Below, piece by piece: positions 1-14,900 of a DNA stretch of 60,000 bases (positions within the stretch are counted from its first letter, which is position 1; the number at the start of each line of letters is the position of its first letter). The notes beneath the pieces were generated by a model that worked only from the letters and a program-made list of their open reading frames with translations, was not told where the DNA came from and did no database searches. The stretch is from Takakia lepidozioides (lineage: Eukaryota; Streptophyta; Takakiopsida; Takakiales; Takakiaceae): contig CM060731.1 of the NCBI GenBank assembly GCA_030704615.1, positions 68,120,756 to 68,180,755 on the forward strand. Reading direction: 5' to 3'. The position numbers and the translations under genes are program-made.

Positions 1-660
1 GAGAAACCTCCTCTTCCAGTAAAGTATAGCATGACAACTCAACGGAACCCCAAGTGTTAAACTTTCCACTAAGGGCGTGCATCCTTTACCCTCCCACATT
101 TGCCATACATGACAGTGAGGGGAACATGATATCTTGCACAATTCCAACCTTGACAATGTCAGCATGGATCTCTTTGCCCTTTTCCAGGGCTCCCAGGCTG
201 GCGCACGCATTGAGAACACAAAATGAATGTGACGATGTCAGGCGTCACCCCCCCTTGTATCATTCGCTCATACATCTCGAAAGTTCCCCTACCACACCCA
301 TGCTGAGCATATCCTGCAATCATCACACTCCATTACACCACATCTCGGTGAGCCATATTCTCAAACACCTTGCGTGCATCCTTCATGGTCCCATATTTGG
401 CATACATGGCAGCAAGGGCTGCCTCCAGAATGATATCTGGCACAATTCCAGCTTTGATGATGTCAGCATGGACCTCTTTCCCTTTTTGCAGGACTCCTAG
501 GCTGGCCTCACAAGCATTGGGAATGCAAATGAATGTGACCTTATTGGGCATGACCCCTCCTGTATCATTGTATTGCACATATCAAAAGCTTCCCTACCAA
601 ATCCATGCTGAGCATATCCTGCAATCATGGCACTCCATCGGACCACATCTCGTCTACCAG
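1..660 (-). pseudogene. Pentatricopeptide (PPR) protein fragment, two decayed repeat triplets
   Basis: PPR proteins bind organellar RNA through tandem helical repeats. On the minus strand two homologous blocks of about 305 bp lie in tandem, the shared phrase for a GYAQHG-type repeat recurring near 301 and 606. Family signatures include GKEVHADIIKAG, ARKVFENMAHRDVV and WSAMIAGYAQHGFGREAFDM, typical of PLS-class repeats. The upstream copy shifts frame at a run of four C on + (554-557), where the other copy has seven (248-254). The downstream copy also shifts frame near 230 and reaches a stop. No start codon, E or DYW domain is seen, and the fragment may continue past the left edge. I infer a dead gene fragment. 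Confidence 0.8.
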
Positions 661-3240
661 ATGTCGAACCACAGAAGACGCAGAAGCCACAGAAGAGAGG
701 GGGAGGCATTCTGGTTTCTTCTATAATCTCATCAGGGGTATTGTTTGCAATTCCCATAGGAGCCGCATCCCTCTAGGCTGCCACATGCACACCTGCAGCT
801 GCCCTGCCTGAAGGATCCAAGTTTTTGGACCATGCCTCATCCCCGGCTATGGCCACAGCTGTACTGCACGCCACACTTGGCCCTCCTGGCACTGTCAACC
901 GCGCTGATTGCTGCCACACACATTCTACTGTGTTAGACAGTGCCCACATATGTACAAAGAGAAAAGAGAAGTACAGCCAAAAAGGACCAAAAAGAGAAAA
1001 AATTGGCCAACTATTGCGTACTTTAGGGTGCCATAGCTGGGTGCCATAGGGTGTGTCTCCATCTATACCCACTCACCCTGAATCCACTATTTTAATTCAG
1101 TGTTACGACCAAGAAATAGTGGGTGACTGGTTTACATCTGCAAACCATAATCTTCACCCGATGTAAGAAACTGTCCAGGTCCTGTCCAATTGTTGATCTA
1201 TTCAGCACAAGTCTGGAAAACCCCGATGTTGTAAATTTAAATATCCATGCAGCACCATTGGCAGACAGTCACCTAGAACAAATGCTAGGGGTTGATTCCC
1301 AGGTACTCAAGAACAACTGTGACTGACATGCGATGCAAACAAGTCTGTAAAAAAACATAACACAAACGGGCACTAACATGGGGAAAAGACTTTTTGAATA
1401 GCATGCGAAAATAGTAGGATTCCTTGGTGCCTGGAGTGTTGTGTGGATAGACATGAATTGCATCGGGCATCATCTAATCTGTCACCTGCAGAGAAGAAAA
1501 TGCAATCCCTGTCAGCAAAAGAGCTTGCTTAAGGGCCTGAAAATAACAACAGGAAAAGGAAATACTTGAAACTTAACATATTTTGCATCTTTTTCTGAAA
1601 CGGGGCCCCTTAAATTGTGTACCCTAGTCATAGGACATGCTGCTCCTCCTCACTCAGCGAAACACTTTGATTAAAGGGGATTGAGTATTGATTTAGTTTA
1701 AGCTGTCGTTGCACAAAATGTCCAGGGAGTTAAGATGACCCAGCAAAACAGATTCTGCCCCACAGCAAGCAATTAGCTAACATTGTAGACCTCAACTCAC
1801 CAGCACCCCTTTCAGCCATACGTCTCTAATTCCCGTTAACATGAACTATTTGAACTTCAACAAGAGAGACAAGTAAACCTTCAATGTGGTCCAATGAGGA
1901 CAAGTCCCTGCTGCATACTATTTGTCCTGAAGCTTGATTTTTCATAGAAAAACCCATTCAGGTGAAAATTCAGCCTACATTGATACAGATCCAAAAATGA
2001 GAGCATACAAGAGAAGTAAAAATATGTACTCATTCAGTTGTCAGGAACTGAAACTCTGGGTTTGTTTCCTCCAAAGAGCGCTGTCACGGTGACGAAAGGT
2101 CGACGCCCTCCATGAAACGGGCTTCACTGCTCGGCATTCTCAAGTGGCCATAGCCATCCGGACCCTAGGCCCGAGCCTAGGATATAGAATCATTTCAGGA
2201 ATCTATCCTAGGCTAGAAAGATTCCTGAAATACCTGTCCAAGGCTCACTTGCAGGCCACAAAATGTTCCCTTACGTTCCCATAGGATACCCCAGGCCTGT
2301 GGTTTTTGGAGGAACAAAACCCCGAGACATGGCATGTCCTCGGCTATGGAATATTGTCCCGAGATTTCGAATCTTTAGTCCGGGATTTAGAATCTTTCAA
2401 TGTATGGCTCTTTTTCCCTCGTGGCACCAAGTGCCTGCAACAGGTCCCACCCTGCAACGGCGGGTCCTGGCGCATTGGACAGCGAGGCAGATTACTGCCC
2501 GATCCCTTTTGAACCATATGCACATAAAAGCAACCATCCATGCCACCGGTCGGCCATGCTCCACCCACGTCGGCAAACTTTAGATAACTTGACCGATTTG
2601 GCCGAGACATGGAAGTTGTGAGATAAGGTAGGACGTAATTGGTCGGAGAATGGAGGAGAATCCGTGCGCTCAAGGAGATTGATACTTGCATGTGCACCTC
2701 CTTTGTTAGTGCGGCGTGCCTGAGTTCGAACTGGGGCCCTTGGTAGTTAGGTGTAGGGGAATGCCTCGAGTGGAGGGTTTCCCCTGATTTGAGGGCCTCA
2801 AGCTCTTGGAAAGCTCCACAAGTGGGGCCTTCCCCTGCATAAAGAAACTCAAAATTTTGCTATATTTCTACTCTCTACCTTGTATCATGCACGACAAAAA
2901 AAACACCCCCAACAGGGGTGCCCTCCCTCCCCATTGGCTCCAATCCTCTTTTGTTTTACCTTGAGGAATCATAGCCTCTGCCAGAAATAGGGACCCTTCC
3001 TAGGGCCTTCCCTAGATTCAATGCACGCTCTCCAAGATCAATGCGTGAAATGTGAGGCCACGTGAAGAGGCTAGCATAGAAGTAGGAGGGTGGGTCCTCA
3101 TTCTGTATTAGGGAAGGGTCGTTCCCAAGGCCCTTCCTGAATTTTCGAGCACCGGCAAGGAGGGCGGAGGAAGGGCCTTGGGAATGACCCTTCCCCAACG
3201 TGAAAAATTGGGAAATTTTTCTTTCCCGCTCCTTGCCCCA
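661..3240. other. No gene recognised
   Basis: Only short unsupported open frames occur here. A 99-codon minus-strand frame (773-1072) has no family signature that I recognise. The G+C-rich stretch at 2080-2700 and the GAGGGCCTC-containing text at 2790 look like the edge of the repeat zone described at 3612. Confidence 0.5.
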
Positions 3241-3340
3241 CAAATCGGGGGACCCTTCCACACGCGGAAGGTACTTCCCGCAAATTGGGGGACCCTTCCA
3301 AAAGCGGAAGGTACTTCCCGTAAATCGAGGGAACCTTGCG
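3241..3340. repeat. 40-bp tandem repeat, 2.5 copies
   Basis: Two 40-bp units (3241-3280, 3281-3320) differ at only a few positions, and a partial third starts at 3321. Each contains GGGGGACCCTTCCA followed by GCGGAAGGTACTTCCCG. The second half is itself a near-palindrome (GGAAGGTACTTCC). Confidence 0.85.
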
Positions 3341-3611
3341 GCCAGGGAGGCTCCTTGAATTACAAAGAAAAAAATTTGCCAGTGTTTTACAGTTCTAGAG
3401 CTTTCTCGAAGCAGGATGAGGGGGAGGGGATGATGTGGTGGCCCTTCTAGAAGGCTCCACCACCTCCTCCTCTAGACACACTATAACAAGGGTAAGGGCT
3501 ACACTTTGGAGGGATTCTTTGGCCTCCGCCTCACGTTGGTGGGCTCTGCAAGCAGGCCCCTTAAACATAAATTTGGAACCTAAACCATCTTGAAGTGAAC
3601 ATAAATGTCAA

Positions 3612-4170
3612 ATGGAGGGCATTCCTGATGTTGTGGGCCTCGAGCAAAGGGTGCTAGTCCAAGGTGAAGGCCTGAAAATCAGAAACGCCCTCCATGTGCG
3701 CGTAAAGATTTTCCCGCCTAAGAAATGGCCCACGCGGGACTTTTTGAGGGCCTCGAGCAGAGGCCCCAAGTGGAGAATGAAGGGTATTCCTCTGATTTTG
3801 AGGGTCTCGAACTGAGGGCACTAATCCGAGGTGAAGTCTCGAAAATCAGAAACGCCAGCATAATGACCCTTTGAGGGCCTCGAGCCGAGGATGCTAGTCC
3901 GAGGTGAAGGCCCGAAAATAAAAAAACGCCCTCCGACATGTCAGCATAAAGATTTTCCCGCCTAAGAAATGGCCCACGCGGGACCTTTTTGAGGGCCTCG
4001 ACCCGAGGGGACTAGTCTGAGGTGAAGGCCCAAAAATCAGAAACCCCCTCTAGGCTAGCGTAAAGATTTTGCTGCCTAAAAAGATGGCCCACTTGGGACT
4101 TTTTGAGGGCCTCCAGCAAAAGCCCAGGGCGTTCCTTTTTGAGGGCCTCCAGCAGAGGCCCGAGTGTAGG
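3612..4170. repeat. Irregular tandem repeat zone (about 113-118 bp and shorter units)
   Basis: The phrase TTTTTGAGGGCCTCGAGC recurs near 3745, 3800, 3870, 3987, 4100 and 4137. The longer block AAAGATTTTCCCGCCTAAGA recurs near 3706 and 3950, with a diverged copy near 4063. Spacing is 107-118 bp for the full unit, with shorter truncated units between. An open frame reading across part of this on minus (4012-4482) has no recognisable domain and I do not call it a gene. Confidence 0.75.
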
Positions 4171-5621
4171 GCCTTCACTTTGAGGTGTAGAGCCATGGAT
4201 TCCTTCAATGAATAGATTTGCTTCTGTTAAATATGGATGAAAAGCATGAACAGTTATGAGATTTGGTGAGTAGGCTATCTTTGGCTTGAGGAAGGAGTTG
4301 CTAACTACTGTGGGGGCCAGGGCGTGGCGAGGCATTTGTTGTTGCAAGCGTGACATCTGTGCACAAGTGTGTTGGCTGCTCGCATTCAGGCGACTCCTGG
4401 TCTTGGAAAGCTGAGATTCCATTCTCTTCATTGTGCTTTGCTTGGCATCACAGTTTTTGCTCAATATGTTAGTGTCAATCATGCTTGTCTGAGATGTATT
4501 CAGAGCAACAGATGTGCTCTTGGTTGATTAGGTGCCTTCAGAATATGGTCACACTCATTGGATCTGTTGTTTTTGGGTGGCATGGTGCAGGCATTTGAGA
4601 GCCCCTGGCCCTTAATTCAAGCAAATGCAGCCTACTTTTCAGGATGCCTCCTGTCTGAATTACATGACACGAAACCCTTGGCACTTTACCTGCCACAGGT
4701 ATCTGGCATACCTTTTTTGCATTCAAAAAGTATAATGAAGTGGCATAGTACAAGGATGTTGTCATTACTTGGTAGGCTGATGTAAAGTTATGGTATCTTC
4801 AAATGTATCTAAAGATCATTCAGAGCCTTATACAAAAGACTTGTCTGGGGTGAGGGCGGAGGTCACAAATCCTTTACTCCTTTCTAATGACTTTTGCTGG
4901 CGCGCATCAGGTGACAGGCAAGTATGACTGGTAAGGATGACAGCAAATGCTCCGGAGCAAAGTCTACTCTAGCTTTGTGTTTGCTCTTGAATGAAATTGA
5001 ATCATCCACCTCGGAACTACTTTTCCAGACTCTGTAAGCAACTTCAGTAACTCATTCATGTGTTATTTCTTCTTTCCGTTCATGGATTTGGCAAAGGTGA
5101 TACACAGAGGCAGGTTCATATCACTTGCTCAATGACAGCTTGGGTCAACCATATGAAGCCATGGTAGCGGCGAGTGTGTGAACTTGTGTGTGGAAAGTGA
5201 CTAGAGCTTCCCCCAAGGCAGCCAAGATTACCATCAAGTTACAGGGTGGACGCCACTGGTCTGCCTGGAACTGGAGTGTCTCCAGGTGGGTAGCTAGCAT
5301 CCAAGACAGGCACTGACTCTACTGCATCACACTGTACTCAAATCAGCCTGAGGAAACTGCGAGAAGATGTAGGATTGAGATGATTTGATAGAGCATTGAG
5401 AACATGATGCATGGATACTGATACGTGCAACTGCTGCATGCTTGTCACATGAAATGTGCATGGTAGTTAGGTGACAAAGTCCCTACGGTCCCTATTGAAC
5501 AGCCTGATGCACAACACAGGCGACAAAGAACATGACTGGGTTTAGCCCCCAGATACAGCTCCTTGCTGCTACATTAATGATGATTCAATGTACCCTCCCT
5601 CAAAGCTGCAAACAGCTATTA
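4171..5621. other. Intergenic, no gene recognised
   Basis: This stretch lies downstream of the minus-strand MED6 stop codon and probably includes its 3' untranslated region. I see no open frame with family support, no RNA gene and no clear repeat. Confidence 0.5.
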
Positions 5622-7321
5622 CTACCTCTCGAGCTTTGGTCTCTTCAGAGCACCTTGCTCAGTGTTGGAAGGTTGTTGGCCTCCTGTTGTTGGTTCCACT
5701 TTAACAGCCAGATCTGCTGGTGCCTGGCTGCCATCTGCACCTGGGGCTACACTTGGCACTATGATTGGCAGAGGAGGGGGAGGAGGTGCTGGAGGTAACT
5801 GAACCCACAATCAATACCACCACAGTATCCGGGTCATCATCCTAATGTATTCCTCTCCAGATTAATTTGATGCTTTTGGTCATCGAAATAATGGAGTCCT
5901 GATGGAGATGTCTCAAGAAGAATATCATTGGGGACTAAAACAGATGTGTCAGTACATTAATAGTGCAGTAGAAGACACTTACTTCTATCAGACTCTACTA
6001 GTTCCCCAGTTGCACACACAATGCAATGGTTGTCCAGTATAGGTTCCACCATTCCTTTGAGACTGCAGACCAATGAGTGACTTGATGTGAATGCCTAAGA
6101 AGATGAGTGTCATTCATTCAGTTGATTATGTTGAGCTACAATAGGAGGTTTAAGAGATTACCTTCCGCATGAGGCCAGCCAATATTGAATCAATGCGTAT
6201 CACTTCCTTCACATCCACCAACTTGTCAGCTGATTTCTTTCCAGAGTTATCAGATGCAACCTTGCCTCCAGGTTTTCCACTATCATTATCAGTATCTGCC
6301 AAGCCACCCCCGCCCTCAGTCAGCCATTGCGATACTCCTAAACTTCATGGAAACTATAAGCTTTCAAGTTAGTACCTGCTATCACAGCAAAGTCATTGAC
6401 ATATACGCTGTTAGCATCAGGAGGAGTAATTATCTTGAAGGAGAACTACTTCTGCATTGTCTCAAGTGCTCAACAGTAATTGAATTTTGATCCCAAGGTG
6501 TACAAAACCAAGCAAGTAAACCACTGTGTAATAAGGTATGCTCACCATAACCAATTTTCTCGAGCTTTGTGGCAGCCTGTGAAAATGCATTGGAAATATG
6601 ATACAGTGATCTTACCTGCAACACCCCACGATGCCAAACAAAAAAGATAAGGTGACCAGGACATCTCCACAGACAATTGCTCTCTCAAGCACTGTGAGTC
6701 TCTCCGACAGAATTCCAAACAGAATGACGTTCCTAATAGCGCATCGCAAATATCCCTGCGCGGCAATAACAGCAATGCTTACACAAAGGGTTTATGAACG
6801 TACAACACGCGAGCCGATGACATTGTAAAGTTGAGGGGCCTGGTAGATTGAGCCATCTAGGACATAATAGGCAGCGATTCCCGTCACTTTCTCAGGGCCA
6901 TCACGTTTCTGCTTGCGAATAACGAAGAGGTGTGGTTCGTGCGCTTCCTGCAATATGTACTCCATGCCAGTCTTCTTCCTGCACACCATCTCACGTTTAA
7001 CATTCTCCTGTGAGATAGGCGGACGTTGTGACTGAATTACGCGTCAGCTTTCTCACAAATGCAATGTACACAGCCAAAAACCTCAAACAGAATAGGGAGG
7101 AGAACTCACGACAGATGTGCGAGGTCAAGGGGGTGGATGGACTCCATTCGCAATTGCTCATTGGAACAGGATCTATCGTAGAAGGGTGAGAGTGCAAAAT
7201 AGTCAAACACAAGGTTACGGTCCAGTGGATATGCACTCAGCCACAGCTGATCTCTAAAACTTATACTCGTCATCTCTGTGCCTGGGGGGCCACCTTCCAT
7301 TGCTTGTCCGACCCCTGCCAT
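5622..7321 (-). CDS. MED6: Mediator complex subunit 6 (MED6), five exons
   Basis: MED6 is a head-module subunit of Mediator, the nuclear bridge between transcription factors and RNA polymerase II. Exons on minus are 7321-7110, 6978-6804, 6615-6546, 6295-6162 and 5798-5622. All junctions keep phase with GT-AG signals and give 255 residues, close to the roughly 250 I expect for plant MED6. Visible family signatures are [64 protein letters not shown] and YHISNAF. The C-terminal half has a [13 protein letters not shown] helix, a proline run ([11 protein letters not shown]) and a basic end (LKRPKLER). The ATG at 7321 is chosen because it precedes the conserved [16 protein letters not shown] region at the usual distance. 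No defect is seen, so I take it to be a working gene. Confidence 0.93.
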
Positions 7322-7696
7322 TCTCACCCTCCTCCTGCACACTGTCTGCCTCAAGATAACCCACACACATGAGCGTCCCTGCAATTTTGGTAGGCAATCG
7401 AAGGACGCAGAGAGGCGCTGCTAGGACCAAGCATAGATCCGATAACCTTGTTTCACATACGTCCTTGAAACTTGGCATTTGAGGGAGATCCGCAGTTGCA
7501 GCTGTCCTCAAAAGAGATGCCCATGCGCTTGGGTTAGATTCTCGCACCCTCTCAATCTTTAAACCCTAAAGTCTTTGCGGAGAATCCGTGACATCGAGTC
7601 GGGGTTTGTAGAGGCGGTGTGGTTGTGGAGAGGAAGTAAGTAATTGCTGTGGTTGCTAAGGTTTGGTGAGAGGGGAGAGAAGGTAAGTAGGTCACA
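7322..7696. promoter_or_regulatory. Shared divergent promoter of MED6 and the MIPS locus, with a telo-box
   Basis: Only 375 bp separate the divergent start codons of MED6 and MIPS. An AAACCCTAA telo-box, a motif known from plant promoters of housekeeping and translation genes, lies at 7561-7569. Bidirectional use is inferred from geometry. Confidence 0.5.
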
Positions 7697-7884
7697 ATGC
7701 TGGTCGACGGCTTCCGCGTGGAGAGTCCGAATGTGAAGTATTCTGAAGATGAAATTCACTCCGTGTATGAGTATCAGACTACCGAGATGTACCATGAAGT
7801 GAAGGATGGGAAGTTTCAGTGGGTAGCCCGGCCAAAGCCTGTGAAATACGAGTTTTGTACGAACCGCAAGGTGCCAAAGCTTGG
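7697..7884 (+). pseudogene. MIPS: Myo-inositol-3-phosphate synthase, exon 1 (of a broken gene)
   Basis: MIPS converts glucose-6-phosphate to inositol-3-phosphate with NAD in the cytosol. This exon is intact and encodes the N-terminus ([39 protein letters not shown]). It ends with GG followed by a GTAAGA donor at 7885. The matching next exon, which would supply A-GTG-ATG, is present but inverted, starting at 9330 on minus. This start sits where the family normally starts, one to three residues before the conserved F-x-VESPNVKY. The exon itself is undamaged, but the gene cannot be spliced in its present arrangement. Confidence 0.9.
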
Positions 7885-8052
7885 GTAAGATTGCATACCA
7901 CATCAGCCTTAATCTGTTGTCGTAAGCATTACTTTGAGAAAAAGAAAACAAGACACAACAAGCACATCGTTATGGTCATTATTGTTTTTGACACCCATTT
8001 CCCACTAGCAACTTTCTTGGCAACTGTGAGCAGAGCAGGAAGAGACTTCCAC

Positions 8053-10360
<2,308 letters not shown>

Positions 10361-11239
10361 TACTCATAAGACGTTGTTTGCCATAGCCTTGTGGCCGTTG
10401 ACTGCATGCTCCGTTTGAGCTGAACACATGGGACAGAAACTACCTTTGTAAGGGGCTGAAGCCGGTAGTATGACGTGCCTTGGAACAGACAATTAATCCG
10501 AGTTTACCAGATATCCTCTAGAAATCCCTTCACACAAGCATCAATCTGCTGTGTGTGGTTTGCCTAATAACTAGGCCCCAAAAGGGCCTGGGCTTTCGAC
10601 TCGGCCTCGAGACTTTCAAAGTTGGTAAACAGAGGTTCAGGCACAATTCCCTTGATGGATTTGAAGACGGCGCAATGAATCAAAAATTAATATTGTCTTC
10701 AGGTTGCCCACACAACGGGCAATTGCAATCCTTCTTTCCTCTCTGCTTCAGTTTGCTGTTCAAAGCTGCCCTGAGTTTAAATTTCAGTCTAGTGCCAAGG
10801 GTGGGTAAACCCTGAGGTCATTAATGATGGCCTCTCCCATGTCACAGAATGGAAACACGTTCAGGGAAGTTCTCTGCTTAACTTCATTTTCATCAGACAA
10901 TTTCCTGGCAACAGACATGGCTTTGGACACTACGCCTCTAAGTCAGATTTATCCAGCAGGGTCAAGACTTGGCTGCTTAGATTCAGATCCTTGAGAATCT
11001 CTTCTACTCTCTTCCTCCAGGACTTCGCCTGTTTGACAGGGCGATCCTGCTTCCAAGATATAGAGTCTGGTATTAAACATCTGGCATTAAACATATGTTG
11101 CAGCTGACCCCACCATCTGATCTTGAGTTCATCTCGTCGGGATCTTAAGGAAGGGATGCCAAACTCACCCCAAACAGCCACGTTGGCTGTTTTGGAGCAT
11201 GCTGACATGCATTCCATAAGCACCCCCACTTGAATGGAT

Positions 11240-11255
11240 TCTAGAGACTTAGCCT
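11240..11255. repeat. LINE B target-site duplication, left copy
   Basis: TCTAGAGACTTAGCCT, identical to 15533-15548. Confidence 0.9.
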
Positions 11256-11309
11256 AAAAGTGCTTCTAATAGAGTCCCGCATCAATTCAATCTCAAAGAA
11301 GTTCGTCCC

Positions 11310-11969
11310 TTGACTGGCTGGAGAGCGGTCTTAGACATTGGTGATTCAATGGGGCGCTCTAGGAAGACAACCAAGGGCAACAACTTCAACTTGAGAGTTT
11401 CTAATCGGTTTGATGCTCTGGATGAGGTTGAATCCAAACAGCCAGAAGGACAAGATGCCCCTAAGTGTACCGAACCTGAACGTCCTGAATCTGACGGATT
11501 TGGTACTCTGAATGGTTTACCAATCCTCAAGGTTTACACAAGACGAACAAATTCTATACACGGGGTAATTGTCCCCAAGCCGTCAGATGGACAATCTGTC
11601 CCTAAGTGTGCAGAGCCTGAACGTCGTGTAACTGAAGGATTTGGTACTCTAAATGGTTTACCAATCCTCAAAGTCTACACAAGACGAGCAAAATCTATAC
11701 ACGGGGTAATTGTCCCCAAGCAGTCTGACGGACAATCTGCCCCTATGTGTGCGGAGCCTGTGCGTCGTGTAACTGAAAGATTTGGTACCCTGAATGGTTT
11801 ACCAATTCTCAAAGTTTACACAAGACGAGCAAAATCTACACATGGGGTAACTGTCCCCCTTTGCAGAACGGTTGGCCGTCCAGGAGCAATCACAAGCTAC
11901 CTAGACGACAAACAATTCACACGCAAAGGGCTGGCTTGCGGCTGGCCACTTTCAACTTCTCAGGGTTGA
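11310..11969 (+). CDS. LINE B ORF1-like protein with 47-residue tandem repeats
   Basis: This is an open frame of 219 codons at the 5' end of LINE B, in the place of a LINE ORF1. I see no RRM, zinc knuckle or esterase signature. Its centre is three tandem copies of a 47-residue (141-bp) unit, starting near 11497, 11638 and 11779 (the last partial). Each contains GFGTLNGLPILKVYTRR, SIHGVIVPK and a CAEPERRV-type phrase. Its end overlaps the start of the endonuclease frame, which opens at 11861 in another frame. The function may be RNA binding by analogy with other LINEs, but the sequence does not show it. It is intact, unlike ORF2. Confidence 0.6.
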   Translation: MTGWRAVLDIGDSMGRSRKTTKGNNFNLRVSNRFDALDEVESKQPEGQDAPKCTEPERPESDGFGTLNGLPILKVYTRRTNSIHGVIVPKPSDGQSVPKCAEPERRVTEGFGTLNGLPILKVYTRRAKSIHGVIVPKQSDGQSAPMCAEPVRRVTERFGTLNGLPILKVYTRRAKSTHGVTVPLCRTVGRPGAITSYLDDKQFTRKGLACGWPLSTSQG

Positions 11970-14900
11970 CCAACCAAAGGAAACAACTTGAAGTGGGACA
12001 AGTTCTTCGGACTAATGATATTCATATCTGTGCTGGGCAAGAAACATGGGAAACGTCGGATAAACTGGTTGGAGATGTCATTGGTTATAAATGGGCAGGT
12101 AAGATGTGTACTCTCAAGGCAGCCTCTGCCAAACGCGGTCAAAAAGGGGTCGGATTCTTTGTCCGTGATTTCTTGCTTGACAATTGTGAAATTATCAACA
12201 AGGGTTTGAGGTACGAGCATAGTATCTGGCTAAAACTGAATTTGAAGGGCGGCATGAGTACAAAGGACCTCTTTGTTGGTTGTGTTTACATGCCCACAGA
12301 GGGGACCCTTAGTGCTGACGCAGACAAGGCCTTCGAAGATGTAAAGCTGGACTGTGCTTCGTTCCTTGCCAAAGGTCAGGTGGTACTATTGGGGGACTTC
12401 AATGCCCGGGTGGGCAAAGGGATCCATCAGGACGATATCATTGGACCTTTTGGTGAGGACGAGCTGAATTCTAATGGCAGACGGTTAATTAACTGTCTAG
12501 AAGAGCTTCAGCTTTTGACCTTGAATAACAGGACAAGAGGTGACCAAGTGCAGTGGACTCGTGAGAAATCCCAAACTGGGGAACGTTCCATTGTGGACTA
12601 TATCATAATGGACAAAATTTTGTTCCCCCAGTGTGCCAATGTGTTGATCGACAGAACTGATATTGGTACCTCTGACCACTTCCTGGTTTGGACTGAGATC
12701 AAAAGGTGTTTTCCCACCACCAAGAGATCTGTGAAACGTTCGATTCGGAAGTGGCGCATAGAAAAATTCCACAATGAGGAGGTCAAGGCTGAGTACGTCC
12801 AGGCCTTGCAAGAGGCTCTCCCTCATTTTGTCCAATCACTCCAAGAACTTCAGTCACGCTCTGTTAACGCAAGAAATGAAGTCGAAAGAGCAGTGGAGAG
12901 TTTCGTTTCCTCCGTGGCTGACAAGATCATTGGGAGGAAACTAATTGTCTGCGGTAGAGCAGTTAATTGGTGGACTAATGAGATTAAACTCAAGATAGCT
13001 GAGAGACGAGCCCTCGATAAAGAGTGCTGCAATTTGGAAACCAACAGAGAATTGTGGGCGAGGTACTACCAGCTCCGTAAAGATATCAATGAGCTTGTTA
13101 GGTCTCAGAAGAAATTATACTGGGACAAGTTATACAGTGAAATAAACTCAAACCACCATGGTGGTAATGACAAGAAATTCTGGTTGGCCCTTCAACGTTT
13201 GTACAAGCCGAAAAACGGTCAGCAAGTACAAGCGCTGAAGACTACTAAAGGTGCAGTGGTGACTTCATCGGTTGACATTGTCAAAACCTTTGAAACTCAC
13301 TACAGTATCCTTGGCAGAACTTCTAGGTCTAACAGTGAGGGGGTCTTCTGCTGAATGGAGGGACACAGTTGGAAAAACTGTTCCTATGATTCAAAACAGC
13401 CCTGATGAACTGGAGTATATTTCAATGGCTTATAATGCTCCCATTAGTTCTTCTGAGATTGTGGAAGCAATTGAACATTTAAATGGATATAAAGCTGGTG
13501 GACCTGATGGTATTGTCAACGAGCTTATCAAGCATGGTGGCGATCCCATGATAGAGGCCCTAGTTCTCCTCTTTAACCTTATCTGGAAGACTGAAATGAT
13601 CCCCTTTCGCTGGCGACAGGGGGTCATTGTCAATCTATACAAGAAGGGTGACAGAGAAGAACCGGGGAACTACCGTGGCATCACGCTCCTCAATGCTGTT
13701 GGCAAGACATTCTGCAGAGTTATAAGTACTCGTCTCGAGGTTGATCTGGAGTCTAGAGGTTGTTTCCACGAAGGCCAAGCTGGCTTTCGGCGAAACAGGG
13801 GCTGTGTGGATCATATCTTCATATCTTCACTCTAAGCCAGATTATCCAGGGAAGGAAAAAAGAAGGGAAACCCACTTATGTCTTTTTCCTGGATGTCAAA
13901 AAGGCTTATGACACAGTGTGGAGAGATGGCCTATGGTTCCGCCTCTGGTCTTGTGGGATCAAGGGAAAGATGTGGAGAGTTGTCCACAACTTGTATGCTC
14001 ACACCAAAAGCTGTGTCACTGTTAACGGACAGAAGTCCAACTTCTTTGACATAGACCAAGGTGTAGCTCAAGGATGTACTCTCTCCCCTCTGCTCTTCAA
14101 TGTTTTCATCAATCAACTCCTCGAGGATGTGGAAAGTGAGGGATTTGGGTTAAGGGTGGGTGATACCACCATACCAGCCCTTATGTTTGCGGATGACTTC
14201 GCAGGCATAGGGGAGACTCCAACCAATCTCCAGGAGTTGATTGATTGCGCGAAGAAATACTTTGATCTTTGGGGGCTAGAGGCTAATGTCAGCAAATGTG
14301 CAGTGGTAGCATTCAACGACAGAGGAGAGGGGGAAGTGATCTTAAGTGGCAGTGGGGTAGCCAAGAGATCCCGGTCCTCCCTTCCTACACTTACCTGGGC
14401 GTTGAGTTCTCCTCCAATTGTAATTGGGATGCACATATCCGGAAAGTTGTTCAAACTGGCAAGGGCAAAGCTCTGGGGCTCACTAAATTTTTCCACTGCA
14501 GAGGGGTCAACTCTGAGGTTAAGAAAACCATGCTTTGTCGCGTTATTAGACCTGCCTTGGAGTACGGATCTGCTATATGGGTTGATAACTCCAACCAGGC
14601 TAAGTCTCTAGAATCCATTCAAGTGGGGGTGCTTAAGGAGTGTATGTCAGCATGCTCCAAAACAGCCAATGTGGCTGTTCGGGGTGAGTTTGGCATTCCG
14701 TCCTTAAGCTCCCGACGAGATGAATTCAAGGTCAGATGGTGGGGTCAGCTGCAACATATGCCCAACACCAGATATCCTAAGTTAATCGACTCTATATCTT
14801 GGAAACAGGACCGCCCTGTCAAACAGGCTAAGTCCTGGCAGAAGAGAGTAGAAGAGATCCTCAAGGACCTGGACCTGGATCCGCAAGTCTTGACCCTGCT

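Noticed and set aside
773-1072. A minus-strand 99-codon open frame as a gene
   Set aside because: No family signature, no splice context and overlapping open frames on the other strand.
4012-4482. A minus-strand 156-codon open frame as a gene
   Set aside because: Part of it is made of the GAGGGCCTC tandem repeat, and no domain is recognisable.
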